Part shown: positions 24,644 to 37,839 of the stretch, piece by piece | How positions within the stretch are numbered: position 1 is the first letter of the stretch | Layout: each line of letters starts with the position of its first letter | Origin: Stercorarius parasiticus | Taxonomy: Eukaryota; Chordata; Aves; Charadriiformes; Stercorariidae | Length of the DNA: 64,000 nucleotides | Assembly (NCBI GenBank): GCA_013396915.1 | Contig: VWZL01002825.1 | Span: 341,327 to 405,326, forward strand | Direction: 5' to 3' | Program-made: the position numbers and the translations under genes | Notes under the pieces: model-generated | Databases searched by the model: none | What the model saw: only the letters and a program-made list of their open reading frames with translations | What the model was told of the DNA's origin: nothing

Positions 24644-26848
24644 TGGGCTAGTCTACCATTACAATAAATTCGTTAAGCTTTACCAGCAGTCTGAAAGCTG
24701 ATGTACTGCTGTGGCCTTTGGGAAACTGCTGCCTACATCCTGAAAATTACATTTTTAGACCACATTTGCCTCTTCAAAAAAAAGTATTCTGGGGAAATGC
24801 CTTTCTCCCTTTATTCACTGTCTGGAGAAACGACTGCTCTTAACTTCGGCACCTCCGACACCAGTCTAAACCAGGGCGGGATGAATCCAGCTCTCGCTGG
24901 TGAGCGAGTGCATGGAGACTTGCTTTTGCTTTTTAAGGACGGGATTTACAAAGGACCTAAAATAATTAGGTCCCCCAAACCGTCTAACCTCTAGGGGCTC
25001 TTTTGAAAATCCTAAGCTAATTTCAGCTCCTGGTAAGTGTCCAAATGTTTGGATCCCTATGGAAACCTTCCTCTGGAGTATCTGAACCTTAAGGTAGCGG
25101 TATTTGTATTCCTACTCCTCATGTATTTCCATTGGTATCATTAATATATGGCAAGAATGCAAGTACTAGGAAAATATGTTCACAGTCCCTGGCTGATTCT
25201 TCCAAGATGGTGCTGTTGTAGGAAAAAGGATTATGTGAGTTAAAAGTGCACAGGGCTCAGCAGTCATTAAGAGCTACAACTGCTCCTAGCAAAAATACTT
25301 TTTGCAGCTGCACTTTGGAGAAATGTTTCGCGTGTTTTCGGTTGTTTGGTTTCTTGCGTAGATGTCAATATTCCTCGGCAGGCATCTCTCTCCACCTGCC
25401 ATTTGGCAGGCATGACCCAAGGTGGGTGGGTGGATGGAGTTTGTTTAAAGGATGGGATCTCTCAGCCCGCAGGGGAAACGCAAAAGGAAGATCCAGAGCT
25501 TAGTGTAAATGCAGAGTAATCAAAAGGGGATGGATGCATTACTCTGCTGTAAACTGCACTTCTCATTGTAGTTGTGCTGCCAACGTTTGGTTCTGTGTGA
25601 TGGTCCTGGGACTTCCCAGGCTCGGATGAACAGCCCTTTGCAGTTTCCTGCTGTACATCCACCCAGCTCTGCAAAAGTCCTTGATTTTTAAACCCAGACA
25701 CCACTAAAACTGAAAGGGTAACCTGCACGTGGTAGTATTCAAGAGTATTAAAGCCGCAGTCTTCACCATGATCTCTGTCAGGTACAACCCAGAGCTTCAC
25801 TTGAAAAATATAGTGAAGCTGCTTCACCATAGCAACTGGATGCGCAGCTGTGGGATCTGATTTAGGATGAGCTTTCTCTGCCTAAAATCTTCTGCTCTTC
25901 CCTCTCGTGAGGACAGGGGAAAGGCATCCTCCTAAAACTCAATCTTTTACCATCACTTGGAAATGCATCTGGTTTAAAATGTACTTTTCATGAATTTTCC
26001 TAAAACAACATTTGTGAGAGCTTCACCGCCATGGAGTGAGGTTCATCGGCCTTTACAAACCCAAACACAAGAAGAAAATGTTATAATGACATTTTAATCT
26101 ATTTAAAATAGATTCTTAGAATTTAAGTCAAAGCCAAACTTTTGGTCACGACCTTATCATATTTTACCTTGATCTTGAATCTACAAATAATTTCCTGTCT
26201 TATTGTGAAGAAGTCAAAGTAGGGAGAGTCCATCCCTTTTCTCAGTCATTTGTTTTAGAATTAAACACCAATTCATTAGTCAAAACGCCTGCCTGGCCAT
26301 ATCCCTCCTGTGCTACGAGGTACAGCGCAGAGGGCCTCAAAACTCCCATTTTGAACCGGGAGCACTAGAAAGGGACCTGGCGCAGGGCAGAACAAGGTCT
26401 GGTCCAGCAGCAATGGTCTGCAGAAGCCCCAAAGTTTAATTTTGCGGCTTTCCAGCTTTGCCTAGCTTTAGTAAAGACTCATCATTTGTTCATCTCTGAG
26501 CAGGGAAGTGCTCCGTAAAACCCAGTTCTATCCCACTCCGAGGCGGCAGCTGCTTTTCAACTGGTCGTTGAGGTCGCGGTGCCTCCAAACCTCCCGCTAA
26601 TCTTCCTGGCGGTAACTCAGGCCGTCATTGCTAGGCTCTGCAATAGCCTCAGCCTATTGCTTTCCCCACCCACTCGTCCAATATTTTCTTAGCAGTATCC
26701 TTTTCTAAGCAAATGCCCATCTGTAACGCCTTTGCATGCAGTGGAGATTAAAAAAAAAAGTAATAAAATCAATAGCATTAAGCCTCTGCATGGAGCTTCT
26801 AATTTATCTCACAAATGTTCAGCAAACAATAATCTACTGGGTTTTTTT
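24644..26848. other. Non-genic unique sequence
   Basis: No gene or known interspersed repeat is seen. A small perfect 7-bp inverted repeat occurs at 26640-26660. Nothing else stands out. Confidence 0.5.
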
Positions 26849-26867
26849 NNNNNNNNNNNNNNNNNNN
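26849..26867. other. Assembly gap, 19 N
   Basis: Nineteen Ns lie between a T8 run and TTTTGG, so the missing sequence is most likely an unresolved poly-T. Confidence 0.9.
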
Positions 26868-28205
26868 TTTTGGCTGGCTGACTTCCCCTAAACTTGAAAA
26901 GATGCATAAATGAAGTAGCAGCTATAAGATAAAAAGTTGAATAAACTCTGTGGAAAGACAGCAAAAAAATGCATCTATGCCTTCTCAGAGTGATGAAAGA
27001 CGTGGAGACCAGGGACATTGATAGGGACAGCGGGACACCAGATAAAGATAATTCAGGGAGCATCTCTTCTGTATTAAAGGTAAAAGCAGGGATTCATGCT
27101 TATACTTAATTCAAGGATGTTTTAAACTCCACCATCACAACCAAAGTACAGAGATCTCTCTTTGATACCTGTCTCTTCCGTGGAGAAGAGGGGCTGGTTC
27201 GTACAAATGAACGTGATGCTACAGCATCGAGGATATAGAGTCAGAGATCTGGACCTGATGGTAGGAGCCGTTTCAGAGGAAAAAAAACATAGCGGCTGCT
27301 GCCCTGCGCCATTTCTGCGTGAGAGAGGAGACAGGAATTGTTTGCAAAGGGAAAATGACGGGGAGCGCAGGCGAGCACCGAGCCAATGTGTCAGCCTAAG
27401 GCAGAAACAGAGGTCTGGTCCTGCAGGCCAAGATGAGCCTCAAAGACAAAACCAAAGAGCTCATGTTTGCAGCGTGAAGTCACGGAAAGGGGTGCAGAAG
27501 GAGACATGGCACAAGGAGCCTCGCAGTTTTGGAAAAAGTCGTCCTCGCTGCAGCGCTCTCAGTACATCTGGTGAGGCCAGATATTTCCTGCTGAGCTACA
27601 AACGTCACCGTTCCTCCTCCTGCCACAACCGCTCAGGAGGAGAAAATACGAGACCCGCTGCATTCATGACTGCCAGCATCCCTGCTCTTGAACTGGGTAC
27701 GACCTTTGTGCAGAAATGGTTGCCAAGTGACAATCTTGCGTACTAAGATTTGTTTTAGCAACATCCTAATAAAGGTTTTGCTCAACCGTTTCTGAAACCT
27801 AAGTTTAAAACTAAAGGTAAACATGAGCTCTTGACAGAAGAAGATAATATCAGGGGAAAAGCAAAAAGGCACACGTTTTGTGTGGGGGAAAAAAAATATA
27901 AAAGTGACCATTTATGAAATAATATACCTCTTTTTGATCACAATAATTCACGATGATTTTTCTTTAACTACATATACCACATTAACTCCAGAGAGCAAAA
28001 AACAACAATAAATGCAAAACTTTGTTAAAAGATGTCCACTTCCAAAAGCAAATACTGGAAACTACAATCAGAGAATCTGAAAAAACTTGTGGCAGACCAA
28101 GTCGGGCTGTCCCCTTGAGAAGGATGCTGGCTTACTGCGAATCACGGAAAACTTCCAGGGAAAGCAGACGAGCACAGTTCAGAGTGCTGCTAGTTGGGCT
28201 AAAAC
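26868..28205. other. Non-genic sequence containing the longest non-repeat open frame
   Basis: An open frame of 194 codons runs from 27162 to 27746 on the plus strand. Its predicted product is rich in Arg, Ser and Gln, has no signal peptide, membrane segment or recognisable domain, and has no supported splice structure. Local base composition is relatively GC-rich, which lowers stop frequency. I consider it a chance open frame. Confidence 0.4.
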
Positions 28206-28259
28206 CCCACTTTTTTCCGATTAGACTTTTGAGTCTAATTGAAGGAATACCAAAGTGGG
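28206..28259. repeat. Nested perfect hairpin
   Basis: An outer 8-bp stem (28206-28213 CCCACTTT with 28252-28259 AAAGTGGG) encloses an inner 8-bp stem (28220-28227 ATTAGACT with 28232-28239 AGTCTAAT) and a TTTG loop. Bases 28215-28218 (TTCC) can also pair with 28243-28246 (GGAA). Sixteen to twenty pairs in 54 bases is unusual for random sequence. It may be a structured RNA, a very short palindromic transposon remnant, or chance. Confidence 0.7.
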
Positions 28260-29769
28260 ACTCTCTTTAAGACATTTCCAGTCTTATTAACAACAGTAAC
28301 AGCAAGGATGTGTGCGAGAAACTTGTTCCTATCCTGTTTTTCCTGATCATTCAAACCTCTGCCTGTCTGGAGCAAACTGCTCAATACTCCAAACCTCTTC
28401 TGCAACAACTTGTACCAGTGCCACAGGGAAAAGTTGCTATTGTGAAAATTGTGGATGCGCTCATCTTCCTTTGTTCCAAGACTGGAGTACTGTGGGGTCC
28501 AGAAAACACATCAGGTCATCAAATCAACACAGTAAATCTTCCCTTTTACTTAGAAAGACAAAAATAATCTTGACTTTTTAATGAGCTCACACAACACCAA
28601 AAGACATTTCAGACTCAGGAAAGTATCTCATTTCTGCTGGCGAAACGCGACGCAGCAGAAGTTGGACTGGGCTGCACTTGGATGGGCTCTAGCACTAACG
28701 CCGAGTCCAACTCCGTCACAAAGAGGGAGCATCTCAAGTCACAGATATTTGGTAGCAGCACCCTATAGCTAGCTCTCTTTCTGAATTCAGCTGGTAGAGA
28801 GGCCCTGGTGTATTTGATGCCAGTCTCAATATTAAACGCAGAAAGAGGAAAATTACTTCTGTAGAAATAGAGGATGGACCTCCTGTTCGAGAGATCCCAG
28901 CTGCCACAGAAAGCCCATAATCTCTTTTCATGATCTTAATTTTAAAAATTGGCCTGGGGTTTTTTTTTTTTTTCATGTGTCCTCACTATTCCTACTGGAA
29001 GGGATTTCCAGCGCCTGTCTATTTATACCCATTTCTTCTCGTGCCAACATTGTCTCTTCGCTTAAATAACTTTCCTCTGCCTGCTGCTTGCCTCCTTGAT
29101 GCACTCATCGGCAGCTGTCAGATCTCCTCTCAGCCTTCTCTCCTTAGGCAAAACAAGTCAATCCCATTTAATAACCTCTGAGAAAGAGTCCCCATTCCCC
29201 GGATTCTTCCTACCCTTTCCCTACAATGAGCTCCTCTTTTTGGACGTGGTGATGAGGGTCCTCCACAACCCTTCCTCTGTGCAAGTTTCGCATCCAGCAC
29301 GTTTTAGGATCGTATCACAATCTGAGGACTCAAAGGAAAGGTCAACGGTCCTTTCTTTGCTTTCACCCCGGCCAGCAACAAAACAATCACTGCGTAATAA
29401 TGCAACAATTAATCACATCCCTTCTGTCATGCACAGACGTATGAGAAAACACTGTGTATCGTATTGCAGCATATTACTACATGAAGCTTTGCAGCTCTTC
29501 CATTTTCTCATCAACAGCAGCAAACGAGGACATTGCTTTTTCTTCTACAATTTTAAGGCCCAGTTAGAAGTTCAAAAATGAGCAAATACATATACATATA
29601 TTTACTGGATAAAGAAGACTACAGATAGGTGAAGAGAACAGCTTCCCCTCCGTATTTTAGTAAAAGCCATTAATTCCTTTTACCATCATCATTACTGCCT
29701 CTCTCTCATCAACATCAATATCTATTCAAGGCAAAGCATAGTGCGCAGGCAGATGAAAGATCTGTTTCT
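28260..29769. other. Non-genic unique sequence
   Basis: No gene is recognised. Open frames up to 161 codons (29096-29581, plus) lack known domains. A T14-like run lies near 28959-28972. Confidence 0.45.
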
Positions 29770-29835
29770 CCTTGAAGTAAAGTCAGTGGTAAAACTCCCA
29801 CTGACTTCATGTTGTAGCAAGGAGCAGCTTAGGCT
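29770..29835. repeat. Ancient palindromic sauropsid repeat fragment
   Basis: A perfect 10-bp inverted repeat, AAGTCAGTGG (29780-29789) and CCACTGACTT (29798-29807), surrounds TAAAACTC and is followed by a GAGCAGCTTAGGC-like tail. This pattern matches the TGGAAAACTCCCATTGACTTC-type dispersed repeat that I recall from turtle, crocodile and bird DNA. The family name is not certain. It has no coding capacity. Confidence 0.5.
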
Positions 29836-30470
29836 TCTGGTTTTTGTAACGCAGAAAAAAATTCACTGGAATAAAATGAATTTTGGTGATAACCTAGTTT
29901 AACAGAACGTCCTTCTCCGAGACAGAAAAAAAGAACAGAAAGGGTTTCAAAAGATGCGGATAAAAGTTAGCTGCAGAAAGAAGAGTCGGAGCCAATAGTC
30001 CAGAAAGAGGAACCGAAAGTTCTTGAAGAGCAGTTGTCCAAGGTCCCCACAACAAAGCGCTGCGCAGACCTCTATTTGCACACTCATTGTTTATGCATCT
30101 ATAGCTGGTCTTTTCTGCTAATGAGCACACCTGGTATTTTCCTAAAAAAAAGGATTATTTACACGATGTCTTTGGAATATGCCTTCCCACAAAAATCCTG
30201 ACACATATATCATGAAAGGCCCCCTTTGCAAATATAAGGAAGCGCAGGGAGTTTAACAAGATCTTGCAGGAAAAGTCTGACCAGCCGAAAAAGAAAGCGT
30301 GTTAGGATTAACAAATACCTGGCTTATGTCAGAACCTGTTCAAGATAAGAGGAAATATTTTCTTTTTTTAATAAAATCTAAGTATGGCCCTTGCAGATGT
30401 GGAAAGAATGCAACAGGAAGATATTTTCAGTTCCCACTTGGCTACACCAAATAGGTTTTGCAGCCAGGTT
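29836..30470. other. Non-genic unique sequence
   Basis: No gene or known repeat is seen. It is AT-rich overall. Confidence 0.5.
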
Positions 30471-30535
30471 GGGGGGGGGGGTTGTTTTTTGGGGTGTGTG
30501 TGTTTTTTTTTTCCCCTCCTTTTTCCCCCCCAATT
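30471..30535. repeat. G-run / T-rich / C-run low-complexity tract
   Basis: Eleven G residues at 30471-30481 lead into GTTGT6GGGG, a (GT)n run, a T10 run and then C-rich blocks. The G runs could form a quadruplex on the plus strand, and the later C runs could pair with them. Open frames crossing it are products of composition. Confidence 0.75.
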
Positions 30536-33500
30536 CCCACTTGCCCTCTCTGCTGTTTCCTCGGGGAGCAGGAAGCACAAGTGTCCTCTGCCGCGGCCAC
30601 GGCAGGCGGAGGAGCGAGCCCAGCCCAACGCCTGCTGCAGGCTGCGCGATGCCTAACGCCAAAAGGAAGTCTGTAGCCCAGTGACTAATGCTCCTGCTGA
30701 TTCGGAACTTCTGATACTGCAACAAGCGGGAGCGACAATAGAATTCCCTACTCATGGGCTTATTTTTTCCCGAAACCAACCTCACTCGTCCTTCTCACTT
30801 GAACATATGCTAAATTCAGGGAAAACGGAGATTTTGCGTTCCTTTGTTTGATTTCTCTTACGTACGTGCCTCCTTGTGGGTGGCATTCCCCTCCCCCCTT
30901 TCCTTTTTCTTCTCCAGTGCAGAAAGGAGTTATTTACGAGGGAGATAAAGGGGAACATATCACATAAGAGCGCTTGTTTGGCCTGAATGCCATGTTTTGA
31001 TACGTGTCCAATGTGAAAGAGAAATGAGGTTAAGTCTTGAACTGGAGTGAACTATTTTTGTACGTACAAATTGCATAGTAAAACCCTGGTGCTTGGTGGA
31101 GATGGGGTTACGGTTCTCAGGCAGCTTTATTTAACTTTGAAAAAAGATTTACTTTTTTTTTTCCTTCAAAGAAAAGAATCAGCGTTTCATACTAGATAAA
31201 GGACACCTCCACCTCTTGATGGTTAAAAACTCTAACACGAAATATCAGCTTGTACTTAAAATCCCTGCAAGTGTTTTGGGTGGGAAAATTCTGTGGAAAT
31301 TTGGGTTGAGTTGGGTTACATTTTTTCCTTACAATGACTTTAGTACAATCCAAATTTCCAGACCAAACAGGATTTTTTTCCCCCTGAAGATTTTTCATCA
31401 TACGGTGACAATTTGCAATGTGTTATTTCAATTAATTGTCAACTATTTCCAGATCTCTGACCAGATTACTGTATATAAAACCGTCACTGCTAGTCAATTT
31501 GCTTTTCTTTCCTCTCATATATTTTCCAAGACAAGAGTTTTTGGGTGACCATCTGCTTCTTATTTCAAACCTGTCTATTTTTGTTAATACCTGATGTCTC
31601 ATGTCTCATGCAAAAGCTCAATTAAAGACCGATAAGCAACTTTTTTGTTTTGACATAGGTTCCCTATTCTAAGCAGCAATACTTTACAATTTCAAGTTAC
31701 TTTTCTGTTGCAGAATTTTTTTCAAGCACTTCTTTAAATTCCGTTTTAGACCTGCGGTTGGCAACCATTTCCAAGTATGCTTGGCTTTACACGTTTGAGT
31801 CACCTTACAAAACGAAATAGAGACATTTGTGTGCTAAATTATAAGCATTTGTGCAACTGGGGCCTTAAGAAATGTAGAGCTGGGGCTCCATCTATTCTTC
31901 CCTACTGGTTTCCATACAAAGCCTACTCAATTTTCAGACGAAAATAGTTTTACTTATCTAACGACCAACGGTGCTATACCATTGTTAGGATCGAGCTGGG
32001 TCCTTTCCACTCTTTTCCCTCTAATGCTGTCGTAAAGCCGCAGGCAGCCTGCCAAATACCACCCTCACCAGATCTTAAACGTGATGTTTATTCCCTCAAC
32101 TGTATTGACTTCTTGTCCCCCCGGTAAGATAAAGCAGCTTTAAACCTTTCCCAGCAGTCACCTCTTCAGCAGCAGTGACTTAGAGAAGGCTTGAAAGCGG
32201 AATGGGAAGAAATAACCCCCACACAAGTGTCAACTGCCATTAGGATCTGCTTCCCCAGCCCCCCTCAGAGCGATGCGGGAGCAGCGAATACGCGAGTGCA
32301 AGGCTGCAGCAGGGGACACACAAAACTCAGGTGCTGCTTAAAACGAGCTTTGCTTCTAGATCTGTTCTCCTGTCTGTAAAAGATTCGATCTTGCTTTTGC
32401 CTCACCTAATTTTGTGACCAATGCAATCTTATTGCACTGAGAACACAGTCATTTTAGGATTTCAGGTAGATGGAGAGACACGACCTTCCTTGGAGGGCGA
32501 TTCGGTCTGCCTAAAATATCAATTGCTGACTTTATCCCTCTGCTTTTTCTATCTTAACAGACAGACATAAATATCTAATATTAGGGAGGACGAACCTTAG
32601 CCAGGAACTTCCCTCTGTTTGGGCGAGAAGGTGCCATCATCTCCTCTTCAATTGCTAGCAAAACCAGTTGATTGTATTTTGTTTTTCCCATCTACACTAG
32701 GCAGAACATCATATGCAAGCAAAATCCTTAGCTTTTTTTTATTTTTTTCTCTCTCTGTTTTCCCTACTCTGTTCATATTTTTCTCATAAAGCCTGTCACC
32801 AATGGCTAGTTTCTCTCTCTTTGTAATGGAAATTTGGGAATGACTGGTTAAGAAAAACCCAAATCCTAAATCATTAAGCAATAATTCTGAGAGATTATCT
32901 TACTGAATAATAGGAAATTTTATACCAGATTTTTCGAGAGGACATATTTCACTTTGAAAACCATCATTTTTCTTCTCCCTTAGGTTATAAGGTGCTTAAA
33001 TCATTTTTTGAAGGAAGGAGGAAACAGCTGTGGCTAAAGCACGCTTTTTCCGTCTGTCATTTTTTCTTTATTTTCTCTTTCTGTGCGTGCAGCACTCTCA
33101 GAGTGAAAGCATTAGCAGCAGTGCCAATACTCAAAGTTAAAGAATGTAAACTTGAACTTGGACGATTTTTGGTCAAGGTCCGAGAGTAGGATTTCATTTT
33201 TTCCCATGTTCTCTGGCTGGGCTGGAGGTCGGGGTTGGGCTTTCAAAGTCGGAGCGAGGAGGCGGGTGCCGGGGCGTGCTGGCCGCTGCCGTACCTCTCC
33301 AGCCCTTCAAGCCCGACTTTCCACTCAGCCTTGGAGCTACACTATGGGTAATTTTCTCAGCTGCTTTCCCTTTAATCAAAGGAGCTACCTGGACCAAACT
33401 TTTAATCCACCAAAAGGAAGGACAAACATTAGGTCTGATGCCGGAGCCGGTTTCGATTCCCATTTCTAGTTTATGGGGATTGCTGTAGGTTGAGACTATT

Positions 33501-36500
33501 GAAAATAAAAAGTTTAGACGGACATGAGTAAAATAAGCTGATAATCCACACTTGGTTGAGATACACCCAAAGCCTTGCCTGCTTGTTTAATGTGACTTGT
33601 TCCAAATTGTCCCTTTTGAATACATGACGTCTCCTACCCATCGCCTTCCATACGCAACCTCTCCAGTGCTCGGTAACAATCCTCAGCTCCATTTTCAGGA
33701 ATCGCCATTTGGGATCAGATCCACAGCCTGTTGCCTGTGAAAATGCCTAATTCAAAGTTCTTCAGAGTAAGCCTCAGGATACCCAATAACAAGGTGTGGA
33801 AAAACAGCTTGGAGGTATACCATCTGCATCATCATTAGTTATACCTGTTAAAATGCTAAAATCCAACAGGTATTAATTGAAGTTAATGATATACTGGAAA
33901 ATACTTGCTATCCTAAACCCAATCCTCATCCCACAGTAGGAGAGTAAAACGTAAACATGACAATATGGAGAGACAGCTTTCCTTCAGGGTAAAGCATGGG
34001 TGAAAACTTCTAGAGCTTTTCATTTAATTTTTCCCCTTAATTCCTTCTGTCTTTACCAAGGATTAGAACTGATGAACTCGGAACTTGAACACAAAGAGAA
34101 GTCCTGCTCTCTTCTGCTGGGCCGAGAAGGGTTATGAACTACAGAACAGCTAGGTGAAACATCACACAATAAAAAACTATCATTATTTGGATGAAAAAAG
34201 GCGCGTATGATCCCACAGTTATTGTTCACTTTTGTGCCAGCTAAAACCGGATTGGCATCTATCCCAAAAAAGCTAGCACATATTTTGATTGTGATTTTCA
34301 TTTTCTTCTTCCTTTAAAAAACTGCCCCTGTAAAGTCAGCCAGGATTTAAACAAATACATCTATAGCATGATAATACTGCCATTAAAAAAATAATTAGGA
34401 ACACGGCCTGAAATAACTATCTGAAGACACTTGAAAACGTAAATCAGCCCAAGTATTTGAATAACAGTAAGGTGATGATGGAGACAACATGAGGTGGTCT
34501 TGCTCGAGAACCAAGAGGTTTGTTTTGATAGAAAGAGCATCAAACGGAGCAGAGCGAGGTCTGTGTGCTCCACTGCGTTCTCAGGCCGATCCATCTCTAA
34601 GAAAATTGTCAGAAAGGGCAAACGGGCAATATAATTCTTCCCACTAGTTACGTTGTTTTGTGGGAGCAGAGCAGCCTTTAACTGGCAAAGACAGATCTAA
34701 CCTCTGAAATCTAGGCCTCTCAACTATTTTTTTTTTGCATGAAAAACACTGATTTTCTATTCAATCTTTTTTTTTGGCTTTGAAGCTATTTGAATGCTAT
34801 TATTTCACAGAGACTTACATCTCTCCCATAGATCCCTACAGACTTTTTATTGATGGAGATAAATATTGCCCCATGTTCCTTTTTATCATGTGCTGTCAAC
34901 CATGCTAAAGAGCTTGACTCAACCCATGCATTTAACAAAGGGAGTTTTTCAGTAGATTTGGATTTAGTTCTGGGTTTCCATCTTTATCAAACCGTTTAGG
35001 TCTTTTCCACATACGTTTCCCAGAGCTGCAGGAACTCAGTGTGTCCTGCTGTGTCTCTTCTGCTGGAAAGCCAAGGAAAGCCTACATTAGGGGACAGCTG
35101 GAAGGGAAATTGCTGCCGTCTAGGGAAGATACTAATAAGAATCGAACCTACAGACTCTTTCAGTCCACTGCACCTCTCTGCTGCACTGCTCACTCCCCAT
35201 CCCAAACGCTTCTCCTTGCTGGAGATCCCAGATTCAGTATGACACCAGCCAGTGACTTCCCCATCCTTCTGCAAGGTGGTGCTGAGCCCCTGAATGGCCA
35301 CACACCATCAGTGTCCATGCTCTGGCCAGCAGCAAGTCCAAAACCACCTTCTTTCACAGCCCATTCGATTATAAGTCCATAAGCCCCAAGCAGGGTTTCC
35401 AGCTCCATCACTGGGTCACTCGGAGGAAGGAGAGCCCAAATAAAGGACACCACCGTTTCAGTCCCTCACCTTCAACCACCACTGCACAGAGCTGGATACC
35501 AGTCTAAATCCCCGCAGGTTGCCAGCCCTACTGCCGGTTATCGTGACGCGAGGTTTTCCTCCCATCAGGTTCTCCGATACAGCACAAGAAGGTCGTACAG
35601 ATCTTCCTCCGTGCTGAGTCACAACCTGTTCCCCATTCTCTCCGCAGGGGCTGTGTCTAAGGCAGGACGTTCCTACACAAAACGCACAGGACTCAGGGAA
35701 CATGAGTCACTGTTGTAATTCTTTTTTTATACCCTGCATTAATAGATGTTAATAATAGCTTTTCAAAAATCGATTACAAATACCAATTCATGTCACGATA
35801 TCATTTCTTTACCCTATTGCTAAGCTTTAGTAGTTACTATAATAATTGGCCAGGAAGTCTAAAAACAGAAAATCAGTTATTGTCCACTTTAAGCCTCTGC
35901 AATATTACTTTTGTTCTTGCATGCATCCACTGAGATCAAATAAAGCTCTGAAAAATAGGTTTTTTTGTGAAAAACAGCATGTTAGTAGCGCTATTGACAT
36001 TGGCTCAGAAAACCAGATCTTCATCAGGAAGAGGGAAAGCTGTTGCTTTTTCTATCATCAGAAAGGTGGGGAAGTCAGGGGAGATAAGACAAGGCATATT
36101 TGGCAATGCATAGTATTACCGCAGATCAATATTTTTCAGACAAAATGTTTTTCTTAGTTGAAAAATGGCCTGCTTTTACCAATATAATTTAGCACATAAA
36201 AACAGACCTCTGGAACTGTTTCATGTTTTGCACGTTAAGTTTTAATGAACTTACATTGATTGTTTTTAAAAAGAAACCCATCTTTTTCAAATACGTCCCT
36301 CTTGCTTGTAAGCTTTATATGTTTGATTAGAAACATGAACTATTCAAAGCGTTTTATTTTCAACTTGCAAAACACAAATACTTTAAAAAAAATTAGGATT
36401 TTTCCCTCTTTGATGACCACTACCTTGTTCATGCACTTTCAAAATGCGTGGAAGTGTGCTGCGAGATAAAAGCCAGGAAAGCAAGAAGAGAAAATGATTA

Positions 36501-36879
36501 AACGATGGGGCCAACAATAGGCAGAAACAGTTGTGGATGAGGGTCCTGCTAACGCAAAAGTGTGCATATTTGTCTCTCTCAGGGATGAGGATTCTTGGCC
36601 TAAAAAAACGTTATCCTTAAACCAAGGTTTAAGGTTTGCAAAGTTGTAAAAAACCTGAAAATGCGTCTTTGAATGGAAAGTTTTAGTCAGCTTCAGAAAC
36701 AGTTTTCATTTATAATGCATGGAAAATTGCTAATCTTACCAAGTTTGTCACCAAACGAGTGCTAAAGTCTCTGAATGGAAAAAGTTTCGCAGTCATTTCT
36801 GTGAAATGTCATGTAATTCAGAAGAAAAAGAAAAGGAGAAAAACAAGAGAGCGTTATTGCTGGGTTTTTTTTTTCTTGC
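30536..36879. other. Non-genic unique sequence
   Basis: No gene, RNA or clear interspersed repeat is seen in over six kilobases. A short CpG-rich patch lies at about 33225-33310 (around ten CpGs in 90 bases). AT-rich segments near 35740-35830 are motif-dense with ATCGATTAC and AATAATTGG cores. Open frames remain short. Confidence 0.45.
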
Positions 36880-37100
36880 GTGGTCTGGTAGTTAGACTTT
36901 GTATCTTGTAATCAGGAGCCTGGACTCCACTGACCCCTCTCAGGAAAATCCTTCAGGTACCAGGAAAACGTTGTTGATGGGGAAGGAGCTCCGAGAGGAT
37001 ACCTCGTGTGACCTTGGACTCAAGTTCCCTAGCTTCGGAGATTACTATTTCCCGTACGTAAAATTAGGAATTAAAAGTACTAATTACTATGGTTCCTAAC
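36880..37100 (+). mobile_element. MIR-like (CORE-SINE) relic, near full length
   Basis: The 5' part, starting TGGTCTGGTAGTTAGACT and reaching ATCAGGAGCCTGG, resembles the tRNA-derived head of the mammalian-wide interspersed repeat (MIR). The 3' part, TGTGACCTTGGACTCAAG at about 37008 followed by CCCTAGCTTCGG and CCCGTACGTAAAATTAGGA, follows the MIR/L2 tail block by block (GTGACCTTGGGCAAGT, then CTCAGTTTCC, then CTGTAAAATGGGG). The copy is heavily diverged, as expected for an amniote-age SINE, and has no coding capacity. Confidence 0.65.
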
Positions 37101-37839
37101 ACATCTGAATGAACATGGTAAGTACATTTTATACTAATCCGATTAACAGATTTTTTCCTCTTTTTATCTCAAAAAAAAATAATGCCTTGCAACCCATTGT
37201 TTTGCTAGTTAACAATTCTATGCTGTTAGTTTGGGGCCAAATGCAAATGTAAAACAGATCATTTCCATGTAACCAATTCCTGAAAAAGGAAAAAAAAATA
37301 AAAAAATAGATGCTTACTGCCTACATAACAGACTTCAATATTAATACATCACGCAGACAGCCGGAATGAAAAAGAGCAAAGCAAGGATCCCACACCACAG
37401 AAACGTAACTGATGCAGAGACAGAGTAAATACCAATGTCAAAGGAAATTCATTAGCTAATCTTATCTAAAGAGCATATCTAAATGTGTCAGGTGATAAAA
37501 AGCTAGACCAGCTCAAACCGGCTCTCTGGAAGATGCCTGCCTATTCGAGCCACGGAAAGAATGAAACCGCACATACTGTATTACATGTCACCCGGTCCTC
37601 GCTCGGAGCACCGCTAAGCGGCAGAAGCAACAGTTTGGAGACGACAACAGTCCTACCAAGCACACGGTTGCTGCAGCAATAAAACGTCCTATAGATCCTA
37701 CTTCTTTTAGCTCCGTGTTTTCAGCTAAGTGAAAAGTACCTTGTATAGGGGGGTCCTTAGTGAGAAATACCACGAAATTCTTTAATAATAAATACACGTG
37801 TACGGCCTCACTGCTGCTGTCGTTGCCACCAGCGATGCG
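37101..37839. other. Non-genic unique sequence
   Basis: No gene is seen. A-rich interruptions occur near 37170 and 37290. The rest is unremarkable. Confidence 0.5.

Noticed and set aside
33440..33470. GGTTTCGATTCCC resembling a tRNA B box
   Set aside because: It has an inserted base relative to the B box, and no A box or cloverleaf can be drawn upstream.
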